Assembly (NCBI RefSeq): GCF_023333595.1
Contig: NZ_JAIQZM010000007.1
Span: 1 to 64,000 of the forward strand
Length of the DNA: 64,000 nt
Source of the DNA: Argonema galeatum A003/A1
Lineage (GTDB): Bacteria > Cyanobacteriota > Cyanobacteriia > Cyanobacteriales > Aerosakkonemataceae
Direction: 5' to 3'
The translations under genes were made by a program, and so were the position numbers. Each line of letters begins with the position of its first letter. The stretch's first letter is position 1. Under the pieces are notes generated by a model. The model searched no databases and was not told the DNA's origin. It worked only from the letters and a program-made list of their open reading frames with translations. This document shows, piece by piece, positions 24,614-33,670 of this stretch.

Positions 24614-25100
24614 TCAGTCTTGACTAAAAGTTTGCAGCAACCAGCGAGTAATTGCCCCATCATTTTCTGTTTGTCGGCGTTGCAATGCCTCCTCAACTAA
24701 AGATAACGCCAACCCCGGTAATACTTGCGATTCCTGAATTTCACCACTTCTTCCCTCAGCAATAGCAAAAACAATTACCCTTCCTGTATTCGCATCATTC
24801 ACCCAATATTATTGCACTCCTGCCCGTTCGTATAATAACCGCTTGTGCCCCAGTCAACTCAACAATTTCTATGTTCCTAAGACTTGCAAAAAGAAGAACC
24901 ACATTGGCAATAATCGAATTCTGATGCCCATGACGAAAACCAAGTGCTGCCATTTCAATCCTCATGTAACTGCGATCGTAATAAAATCTGGCATCTACAT
25001 AATCAGGATGATCCTCTAATTCTAGAAACTCTTCCCAACTTGCTTTCACCCAGGTATCAGTTACCAAATTATGCAACATTGGCGATAAACTAAAACTCAT
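24614..25100 (-). pseudogene. Uma2-family (DUF820) nuclease, deleted and frameshifted
   Basis: The N-terminal part (ATG at 25100, overlapping the ATPase stop by 11 bp) reads TWVKASWEEFLELEDHPDY...YYDRSYMRIEMAALGFRHG, the start of Uma2-type proteins. It runs to 24795, and a second frame (24614-24802) encodes the family C-terminus, GRVIVFAIAEG...VLPGLALSLVEEAL. Together they give about 150 residues, whereas intact Uma2 proteins have about 190-210. The middle, with the PD-(D/E)XK core, is missing and the frames differ. It is therefore a remnant of a PD-(D/E)XK-fold protein, a family common in cyanobacteria. Confidence 0.65.
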
Positions 25101-27153
25101 ACTCCACCTCTGTAACTTCCGTATATTCATACTCATTCGGACTTTGCCGCACCAAGGAATAGGGAACACCATCCAACTCAATTGTATCTTCTTCGCAATC
25201 TGGTTTAGAAGAGTAATAAGTCAGCACATACTCCTTACCAATACGATTAGTCATTTCCTTTTCTACCTCACCCCGCCACTGCGTTTTAGTGACTAAAACC
25301 ACCAATTGATTCGCCAATTTGGGAATAATATTAGCAATTTGCCTGCGATAAATTTCATCCAAACTGCCAAACGGCGAATCCATCACAATTGGAAATGTGC
25401 TGCTATCTGGCACCATCAATTCGTCTTTACTCCACTCTCGCACTCTGTCAATGATGCCACCGATAAATGATAGACTGAGAATTTGGTTTTCTCCCGTTGA
25501 GGCGGCGACTGGTGCTTCTCTACCTGCCGTATTTTCTACTAGCGTTAACTCATATTTATCGGTGAGTTTTGGCAGGTAATTTTTAAATGAAATTGAACTG
25601 AAAATCTCCTGAACCCGCTTTTCCAATTGCACCCGAAAATGCTTATCTAAACGATATCTAAAATCCGTTAAACGTTCGATCGCATCCTGACTAACGGCAA
25701 TGCGTCGCTGTGCAAGCGCTTGCTTCGCCTCATTCAATTCCTGTTTGGCGATTTGCTTACCGAGATTTTCAATCTCAATTTTTAAATCCGCAATCTTCTG
25801 CTTATTCTCTCCCTCTTCTAAAGTTAACTCTCGGATTTTACCTTCAATTTCATCCACTCGTTTTTGCAAGTTGCGAATCTCTTCTGCCGGATTTTTTCTC
25901 AACTCTTCGCTAATATTATCTAGCTGCGTCTCAAGGCGGGAAATTTCTTGCCTAAACTGATTTATATTAGCTTGTTCTTTGTCAATATCCTCCCAAAATT
26001 TCGGCGTTTGTTTATCAATTTCATCCACCTGTGCGATCGTGCGGATAGTCGTTTCTTCCACAGCAGCTATGCTAGCTTTATCTAACCAATTGCTGACATT
26101 TTCGTGAAAGTGATTTCCCTCGTGTAACTCTGTACCACAAATACAGCGTTTGGAATTCAGTAATTCATTAACAAATTCCTGTGAAATTCCACCACTTAAC
26201 TCACCTCTCTGTTTCAAATCATTTACGATCGCACGAAAGTCAGCGATTACTTCTGGTAGGAAAACTGCGTAACCTCTGATTGAAATAGCTCGTTGCAACG
26301 CTTCTTTACTTTGTTTTAGTCTGTCTATGTTTGTGGTTTTTTGAGTTTCTAACTCTTTGCGTCTCTCTTCTAAATCTTTGGCACCGCTAACATCCCGAAA
26401 ACGGTTGCTGGTTTCTTTTTTGAGCGTTTCTTGGTGCGATAACTCCTGGCTAATCTCAGTTTGGCGATTAGTTAATTTCTCAGTCTCTTTCTCTTTTTGT
26501 TCTTTCTGCTTTAATATTTGGCGCGTTTCCGTATTGCCAATTGATTTTAACTCTTCTTCCAAGGCTTTTTTCGCGTTTCCCAGATGCTCAATGGAACGAT
26601 TTAATACCTTCATTCCCAGCATCGTTTTCGTTGCTTCTGCAATTTCTAGTTTATTGTCAGAACGCACAATTCTCTCGATCCTCTCTCCGTCAAAGAAGAA
26701 ATACTGATGCAAACTTTCCGGTAAAATTCGCCCAATTATATCTTCGGGAAGCTGTTGTGGAAGGTTCCATCTCCCATCGTCTCCAGCTATCTGCATATAC
26801 AGTTTACTTTCGCCTTGTTCGATGGTTTCGCCTTTGTAGGCGCGACATTCTCGTTTAGCGCGATAGCGTTTGTCGTCGTGTTCCCAAACAATTTCTACCC
26901 AACATTCTACAGATTCTCCCGGTTTTGCTTCTGCGATCGCTCTTTTATTCACCAACCGTTCTTCCGAAGCAAAAGCCGCTGTAAACTTCTCATACAGCAC
27001 CCACGTAAACGCATTCAACAACGTCGTTTTTCCGGATCCGTTGTTACCGTGAATAATCGTCGTGTTTCGCTGTTCTTCCCCAGAAAGTAAAATTTCTGGC
27101 ATTTTCCCATAAAAGCAGCGAAAGTTACAAATTTTGAGAGAAATTAACTTCAT
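25090..27153 (-). CDS. DndD-like SMC-family ATPase (second copy in the island)
   Basis: 687 residues from an ATG at 27153. Seen: ISLKICNFRCFYGK at the N-terminus, Walker A HGNNGSGKTT (about residue 36), YFFFDGERIERIV equivalent to LFLFDGEQVREL of DndD, a coiled coil interrupted by a CxC motif in SKRCICGTELHEGN (about 335), ABC signature STGENQILS (about 554) and Walker B/D-loop IVMDSPFGSLD (about 591). Two starts are possible; AAGGA stands 9 nt before the chosen one, and its ATGA overlaps the stop of the preceding 57-residue gene, so the two are translationally coupled. It differs clearly from the dndD at 14-16 kb. Likely role: DNA-binding ATPase of a restriction or alternative modification module. 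Confidence 0.85.
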   Translation of the reverse strand: MKLISLKICNFRCFYGKMPEILLSGEEQRNTTIIHGNNGSGKTTLLNAFTWVLYEKFTAAFASEERLVNKRAIAEAKPGESVECWVEIVWEHDDKRYRAKRECRAYKGETIEQGESKLYMQIAGDDGRWNLPQQLPEDIIGRILPESLHQYFFFDGERIERIVRSDNKLEIAEATKTMLGMKVLNRSIEHLGNAKKALEEELKSIGNTETRQILKQKEQKEKETEKLTNRQTEISQELSHQETLKKETSNRFRDVSGAKDLEERRKELETQKTTNIDRLKQSKEALQRAISIRGYAVFLPEVIADFRAIVNDLKQRGELSGGISQEFVNELLNSKRCICGTELHEGNHFHENVSNWLDKASIAAVEETTIRTIAQVDEIDKQTPKFWEDIDKEQANINQFRQEISRLETQLDNISEELRKNPAEEIRNLQKRVDEIEGKIRELTLEEGENKQKIADLKIEIENLGKQIAKQELNEAKQALAQRRIAVSQDAIERLTDFRYRLDKHFRVQLEKRVQEIFSSISFKNYLPKLTDKYELTLVENTAGREAPVAASTGENQILSLSFIGGIIDRVREWSKDELMVPDSSTFPIVMDSPFGSLDEIYRRQIANIIPKLANQLVVLVTKTQWRGEVEKEMTNRIGKEYVLTYYSSKPDCEEDTIELDGVPYSLVRQSPNEYEYTEVTEVEYEF

Positions 27154-27323
27154 TTGACGCATTCCTTTATAATTGCGAGAATGTCGTCGTTAATGCCTTT
27201 GGGTTTTGACATATAAAGCTTATCTTTCTCAGCTTGTCTCACCCGCTCAATAATTTGCCGTACTTCTGGTGGAGCCGTCGCTAGAGGCTCTTGTACGTAA
27301 CTTAGGCTGATTTCCTCACTCAT
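27150..27323 (-). CDS. 57-residue protein coupled to the DndD-like ATPase
   Basis: Starts at an ATG with TAGGGA 5 nt upstream, sequence MSEEISLSYVQEPLATAPPE; the frame runs further upstream without a ribosome site. The charged helix RQIIERVRQAEKDKLY is followed by an end rich in lysine and isoleucine. Its TGA overlaps the ATPase ATG (ATGA), the strongest form of translational coupling, so it probably binds or regulates that ATPase. I recognise no family. The small size and tight coupling recall antitoxin or adaptor subunits, which is inference. Confidence 0.65.
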   Translation of the reverse strand: MSEEISLSYVQEPLATAPPEVRQIIERVRQAEKDKLYMSKPKGINDDILAIIKECVK

Positions 27324-28386
<1,063 letters not shown>

Positions 28387-28399
28387 TAACAACCATGAA

Positions 28400-28476
28400 G
28401 TTGAGAAACCGGGTTTCTTCATACCATCTCTGTTAGGAGACAAAAATTCTCGCAGAAACCCGGTTTCTTTTTCCTC
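28400..28476. repeat. Family-B element, right of the VapBC-type pair
   Basis: 77 bp identical to 27626-27702, followed at 28484-28512 by another half copy (GATCGCCGAGAGTTGAGAAACC...). The pair thus has the same element on each side in the same orientation. Confidence 0.9.
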
Positions 28477-28555
28477 GTCTTCGATCGCCGAGAGTTGAGA
28501 AACCGGGTTTCTGAGAAATGTTATGATGAAAGAAATTTTTTTTCGTTAAAGACCA

Positions 28556-28981
28556 GTGCCGATCGATAACAATACAAACGGTGAAGCAATAGAACCATTA
28601 GAATCTGTTAATGGATTCAAACGAGTTGTGGTGCTGACAACGCTATACGCATTTGGCAACCAAAAACAGCCTCGTTCACCTCGTCCAGGTAAGGATATTG
28701 CCGTTGAAAGCGATGGGGTCAAACCAACACAACCCCCAACGGGTGCATCGACTTTTGGGAATATTGAGTATGCGCCTTTAACAGGACACTATCATAAACT
28801 AGATCGAAATACTTTATTACCTGAAGGTCTTGATGTAGTCGCTGATGGTAGAGATGTTGGCGGTTCCCATTCGCCAACTCATCATACTATCTACCCTAGT
28901 CGAGAAATGTTATTCACAGAATTTATCGATAGATTTATTGCTAGTGGGTGGATTTACGTTGGTAAGAAAGAGCTAAGATAA
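28556..28981 (+). CDS. Hypothetical protein, possible toxin domain
   Basis: 141 residues from a GTG start; a stop codon lies 9 nt before it, so no longer reading exists. The second half contains TGHYHKLDR, LPEGLDVVADGRDVGGSH and HHTIYPSREML, an arrangement of Gly/His/Asp residues that reminds me of C-terminal toxin domains of polymorphic toxins, but I cannot name a family. It is followed 25 bp later by a 164-residue helical protein with a good ribosome site, as in toxin/immunity pairs. No ribosome site is visible before its own GTG, so the N-terminus may have been lost. Confidence 0.5.
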   Translation: MPIDNNTNGEAIEPLESVNGFKRVVVLTTLYAFGNQKQPRSPRPGKDIAVESDGVKPTQPPTGASTFGNIEYAPLTGHYHKLDRNTLLPEGLDVVADGRDVGGSHSPTHHTIYPSREMLFTEFIDRFIASGWIYVGKKELR

Positions 28982-29006
28982 AATACAAAACAAAAAAGGA
29001 GAAACG

Positions 29007-29501
29007 ATGTTAAGTCAGCAGCAAACTGTAAACAATATTGATTTGTGGCAGTCAGTTGTCGCCAAAGAATTTGCCTATATTGAGAGTCGTAAAGAGTTTT
29101 TCAATAGTTGTACGGACAGGGTAGCAATTCTCCAAAAAGGATTACAAAATCCTAGAGAAAGAGGAACGGCATTGCGCTTGTTCTTTTACCTCACTTTGCC
29201 AGAACGTCAGAGTTTATTGGATGAGTTAGTGGATCTAGCAAGCGTCTCTCATTCGGATATCGAACTGTGCAGAGAAGCAATTCTTTCTCTGCCAAAAACC
29301 TGGTTATTGGTTAATATCGAAAACAGTGCCGAAGGGTTGTTAGCTGATGGGACGGATGAAGAGTACAGGCGGTTGTTAGAACTGTATATTAATATTGATA
29401 AAAACCTAACTGAAAAGCTGGTTAAACGAGCGTTGCAGCATGAGGATGCAGATATTAGGGAAGCAGGAGAAGATTTCCAAAAATATCTGAACAATTGCTG
29501 A
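29007..29501 (+). CDS. Hypothetical helical protein, possible immunity partner
   Basis: 164 residues, ATG with AAGGAG 6 nt upstream. The sequence is all-helical and HEAT-like: ERGTALRLFFYLTLPERQSLLDELVDLA, then LTEKLVKRALQHEDADIREAGEDF (quoted in part), ending YLNNC. It has no membrane segment and no catalytic motif. Placement 25 bp after the preceding possible toxin suggests one transcript and an immunity or chaperone role, which is inference from layout only. Confidence 0.6.
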   Translation: MLSQQQTVNNIDLWQSVVAKEFAYIESRKEFFNSCTDRVAILQKGLQNPRERGTALRLFFYLTLPERQSLLDELVDLASVSHSDIELCREAILSLPKTWLLVNIENSAEGLLADGTDEEYRRLLELYINIDKNLTEKLVKRALQHEDADIREAGEDFQKYLNNC

Positions 29502-29562
29502 ATTAATTAAGTTGCTAAAAATAAAAGAGCGATCGCCTTTATGTAGAAAAAAAGCTCAATTA

Positions 29563-29627
29563 GTAGGGTGTGTCAGACACTTAAACCCTGATGCGATCGT
29601 TTACATCTAATGTCTGACGCACCCTAC
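29563..29627. repeat. Palindromic element GTAGGGTGTGTCAGAC
   Basis: 65 bp with ends GTAGGGTGTGTCAGAC and GTCTGACGCACCCTAC. Only one copy is in this window, but the form matches the other MITE-like families. Confidence 0.7.
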
Positions 29628-29671
29628 AACTCAATAGGAAAAAGTCGAACTACTTTTATGAAATTTTAATC

Positions 29672-32600
29672 CTAGTTTTTCCCTTCTACAATTTTAATTT
29701 CCTCTTCAGTTAATCCGTAAAGTTGATAAACCAGTCGATCTATTTCGGTTTCTAATGCGGTTATGTCTGCTTGGGGGTTAGATTTTTTAGTAGTGAGGAT
29801 TTGGTTAACTATTTGTTGTAATAATTTCTGATGTGTTTCTGTGCTTTTGGCGATGGGTATTTGAGAAACATACATCGGTTTAAATTCAAAAAACCCCCCC
29901 TGTTTAGATGCGGCTATTTGTTGAATAAACCACCACATTAAAGATGAGTTAAGAATTCCTAAAGTATAATTGAGATTTTGGGAAATACAAATAGAGGTTT
30001 TATCGTTGCTATAATATCCTGAAAAGTCAGGAGCATATTCAACATTATTAGTAATTGCAGGAATAATAATTTTAGGTTGCTCAAATTCTTGCCAGTAAGC
30101 AATATTATCCTGAATTTCATACCATTGATAAGTACCTGCTTTTCTACCCGTACCAGGTGTAAGTTCTTTTTTATATTGACTCAAATAATTCTCAATTGCT
30201 GGATATTTTTTAATATCAATTCCTCTCCTAGTGAAAATTAGCCATAAATCTTGATATTCAACACACCAACGCTTAACATCTCGACCCCGTAAAAAAGGCT
30301 TTAACACCTCAGCAGAGGAAGGATGCTCGTTAATCAATCGATCGCGGGTAGCGAGATCTACAACAAAAGCTTCATTAAATCCTGTTTTAATACCATAATA
30401 AAATCTACCGTTTACATACTCTTCTAGCGGTGTTCCAGCGTTTCTGATTTTTGCTAATAAATCTAAAATTTGCGAAGATTCTAACCTCCACCCGTCAGAT
30501 TTTAAATTTTCTTGTGAAATGCTCAAACCTTCCTGATGTAATACCGTTGCAAATTGGGCAATATTTTGGTGTTTCGTTGCATCCCATGACAAAGCCTGTA
30601 CTTGGTTTGTGTCAGATGGGAATTTACTTAAAGCGATAATACTAGGATAAGCGATCGCCTCTTCAAAGACAGGGAAATCACCAAAATCAATTAAATTGTA
30701 AATCGTTGTTTTCTCCGTCAACAGTTGACGTAACTTTTCACCATAACCCGCTCTAAAATATTTATTAGAAGAGATATAAGTTAAATAACCCTTTGGCTTT
30801 AATAATTTCAAACTTAGCTCATAAAAATATACAAATAAATCAGCAATTCCTGTATAGCATTTATAGGTTTGTTGCAAACTTGGTTTAAATTCCTTAATTT
30901 CTTCCTGTCTAATATAAGGAGGATTTCCAATCACCACATCAAAACCCACAAAATCCCCCCGATCGTTCAACACTTCAGGAAATTCAAAACGCCATTCCAA
31001 AGCATTCTCATAAATCTTACCGCTTTCAATATCCTCAATCTCAACTTTTAACTTATCAATCTCATTATTTAACTTAGAAATTCTTTGTTCCCGTTTCTTT
31101 TGATCGGCTTTAGTTTCCTCAAATAATAAAGTTTGATTTTCCAAATTATAAAGCTCACCCTCTAAGTTTCTTAATTTACTTTTATTTGGATCAATTCCTT
31201 GTAGCGTTATCCTCAAATTACCCTTAATATCATTAATCAGTCTTTCCATCTCCCGCTTCTGCTCCTTATTTTCAGCATGGCGGTAAGTTTGTACAGCATC
31301 GCGATAATTATCGATACTATATTGCTTTTTCTTTAAAGCTTGTCGCAAATCAGCATCCAATGAAAACCGACTAATCAAAGAATTACCGCATTTAATGTTA
31401 ATATCAATATTCGGTAAAGTTTCTAACTCCATGAAATTACTGTCAGCTTTATAATAAGCATTTTTCAAAAGTTCAATCCACAAACGCAACCGACATATTT
31501 TTACGGAATTAGGATTAATATCAACCCCAAATAAACACTCTTCAATAATCATCTGCTTTTCGTGAAAGAGAGTTTCTTGTATCCGTTGACTTTCCTTACT
31601 TTTGGGATTATATTCAAACAACAAGCCATCATCATCAGTGACAACTAACTCATCATTCACCACCTCTATTTGATAATCTCTTAAAGTTTTACCTTGTCTA
31701 TCCAGTAAAATTTTAAGTTCGCTTTTAATCGCAAGAATTTCATTAAGAGCCGAAACTAAAAAATGTCCCGAACCTACAGCAGGGTCACATATTTTTAAAC
31801 TATTGATAATTTGATTTGCCTCTTTTTTATCCTCGATCTTTTCATACAATTGATTAATATCTTGGCAATTCCAGCCTTTAAGCTCATTAAATTTCTGTAC
31901 AACTGCTCGGCGAATAGTTTCGCGACACATATACATGGTAATGAAACCCGGAGTAAAGAAAGAACCATCTTTATATCCGTTAATTTTCTCAAAAATCAAG
32001 CCTAGAACAGAAGCATTAATTAATCTTTTGTTTTCTTCCTGAATATCTTCCGAACCTTCGCTACTGAAATCATAAGCATTGAGAAATTCAAATAAATATT
32101 CTAGAGCATTGATGTCTCCGGTGCGCTTTTTTCCGTTGCTATCTTTCAAGATAGTAGAGGAAAAAATCGGTAATTTTTCATCTCTGAGGTTACTGATAAA
32201 AATCGTGACTTGTTCAATATCTGTTGGTTCAAATAGGGAACTGTTTAAATAAGGAACATGGCTAAATATTTTTTGGATATTAGCGTCTCTTTCCGCTGCT
32301 TTGCGAGCCAATACGCTGAAAAATAGGCTATTTAAATCATCGTAATCTTTGATTTTACTTAAATCTAGAAATCCCCAAGACCGATCATTTTTGTTGTATT
32401 GAATTAATTGGGCTTCCAATAATTTTAGAAATAGAATACGATTCATCCAAGTGATTGATAATTCCAACCCAACATTAAACAGTCTTTCTTCGTCAGTTTC
32501 CCCAAATTGTTCTGGATTTAATAGGCGAGAAATTTTATCTAAACTATCAAGTTGGATGATCGCATTTTCAATTAAAGAACCTGGATTTCTCGATCCTGGT

Positions 32601-33421
32601 TTTTGGCGCTCAATCAGTTTTTTACTGCCTTGTTTAGTTTCCGTTAAACCAATAATATGTAATAATTCGTTATAGAATCCTTTGTCAAGACTATTGCTAT
32701 CGTTAGCAAAGGGTAATTTTAATAAATGTTCTGGTGAAAGTAGTTTAAATAGTGAAATTAGTTGATGCTCATTGAGGTTTTCTGAATTATTTAAAATTGC
32801 TCCATATTCTCGCAGATCGAAATGGGTAAAAATGATTGATGACTCAATGGCAGCAATGGCTGGTTGAGCAATTTCTTGATAGAAAAAATCTGTTTTTTTG
32901 CTGGATAATCTTCCGGCTTGAAAATCATTAAATTGCTTAATAAGAGTTTTATTTTCAATAAATGCTTTTTCAAAACTACTGGCATCAAAAATAAACCATT
33001 CATATATATTAGTGGCGATTAAATATTTGATTTCTAGATTGTTATGAGTCAAGCGATCGCGCAAAAAATATAAAACTAATTCCTGAAATGCTTTAGTATT
33101 TAAACGATCAACTTTCAGCATTTCGCTTTTATTGGTTGGCTTTTTCGCTTCCAAAATTACGCCAACGCTGGTTTGAGCGTCTTTACCATGATGAATAACG
33201 AGATCGTTACGTCCTTTAGTATTAATAAAATAATTAGAACTGTAATACGTATTTTTTAAGAAATCCGCAATCAGATTTTTATGAAATTCTTCTGATTCAG
33301 CTTCATTAATTTGGCTGATTAGAGTTATTAGATTAGTTTTAAACAGTTCAATATCATTTCTGTTAGGTTTAACTTTCAAAAATGCTTTATTTAAAGCTTG
33401 TCTTGGTGAAATTTTATTCAT
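29672..33421 (-). CDS. Fused restriction endonuclease / adenine methyltransferase (type IIG-like)
   Basis: 1249 residues. N-terminal region: RNDLVIHHGKDAQ...VGVILEAKKP (about residues 64-90) looks like a PD-(D/E)XK nuclease core. Middle: SAM-binding DPAVGSGHFL (about 545), GVDINPNSVKICRLRLWIELL, and the gamma-class catalytic motif NPPYIR (about 832). C-terminal: a TaqI-like target-recognition region with GRFYYGIKTGFNEAFVVD and FLRGRDVKRW. Together this is a one-chain restriction-modification enzyme that methylates adenine in a specific site and cuts unmodified DNA. BREX PglX is a relative, but no other BREX genes are present. It lies between the DndD-like ATPase region and the phosphorothioation helicase. 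No ribosome site is clear at the ATG, which adjoins STRR DNA. Confidence 0.85.
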   Translation of the reverse strand: MNKISPRQALNKAFLKVKPNRNDIELFKTNLITLISQINEAESEEFHKNLIADFLKNTYYSSNYFINTKGRNDLVIHHGKDAQTSVGVILEAKKPTNKSEMLKVDRLNTKAFQELVLYFLRDRLTHNNLEIKYLIATNIYEWFIFDASSFEKAFIENKTLIKQFNDFQAGRLSSKKTDFFYQEIAQPAIAAIESSIIFTHFDLREYGAILNNSENLNEHQLISLFKLLSPEHLLKLPFANDSNSLDKGFYNELLHIIGLTETKQGSKKLIERQKPGSRNPGSLIENAIIQLDSLDKISRLLNPEQFGETDEERLFNVGLELSITWMNRILFLKLLEAQLIQYNKNDRSWGFLDLSKIKDYDDLNSLFFSVLARKAAERDANIQKIFSHVPYLNSSLFEPTDIEQVTIFISNLRDEKLPIFSSTILKDSNGKKRTGDINALEYLFEFLNAYDFSSEGSEDIQEENKRLINASVLGLIFEKINGYKDGSFFTPGFITMYMCRETIRRAVVQKFNELKGWNCQDINQLYEKIEDKKEANQIINSLKICDPAVGSGHFLVSALNEILAIKSELKILLDRQGKTLRDYQIEVVNDELVVTDDDGLLFEYNPKSKESQRIQETLFHEKQMIIEECLFGVDINPNSVKICRLRLWIELLKNAYYKADSNFMELETLPNIDINIKCGNSLISRFSLDADLRQALKKKQYSIDNYRDAVQTYRHAENKEQKREMERLINDIKGNLRITLQGIDPNKSKLRNLEGELYNLENQTLLFEETKADQKKREQRISKLNNEIDKLKVEIEDIESGKIYENALEWRFEFPEVLNDRGDFVGFDVVIGNPPYIRQEEIKEFKPSLQQTYKCYTGIADLFVYFYELSLKLLKPKGYLTYISSNKYFRAGYGEKLRQLLTEKTTIYNLIDFGDFPVFEEAIAYPSIIALSKFPSDTNQVQALSWDATKHQNIAQFATVLHQEGLSISQENLKSDGWRLESSQILDLLAKIRNAGTPLEEYVNGRFYYGIKTGFNEAFVVDLATRDRLINEHPSSAEVLKPFLRGRDVKRWCVEYQDLWLIFTRRGIDIKKYPAIENYLSQYKKELTPGTGRKAGTYQWYEIQDNIAYWQEFEQPKIIIPAITNNVEYAPDFSGYYSNDKTSICISQNLNYTLGILNSSLMWWFIQQIAASKQGGFFEFKPMYVSQIPIAKSTETHQKLLQQIVNQILTTKKSNPQADITALETEIDRLVYQLYGLTEEEIKIVEGKN

Positions 33422-33670
33422 GTATAGCTAGGGACTAGGGGCTAGGGGCTAGGGACTAGGGAAAGAAGTGTTTATAATCAAGGGTTTCAGGAATTCAGAA
33501 TGCCTTAAGCGCCTTGGCGGTTGCTATACCTTATCCTTTCCTTAATAATGGGAATATTGATATTTTATGAAAAATAGACAGATTACCATTATAAAAAAAT
33601 AATACCCCAAAATTCCCCCCTTGTCAACTATCCCCACCCCTTTCTTAATCAGAAAATATTCCCCTCCCCA
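33422..33670. other. Gap between helicase and methyltransferase genes, with STRR
   Basis: 33424-33465 is a TAGGGACTAGGGG STRR; 33500-33530 has GCGCCTTGGCGGTTGCTATACC, which resembles the end of the block at 37300-37340. No gene is seen. Confidence 0.6.

Noticed and set aside
29672..33421. BREX PglX assignment of the large methyltransferase
   Set aside because: No brxA, brxB, brxC, pglZ or brxL gene is nearby, and a nuclease-like N-terminus is present.
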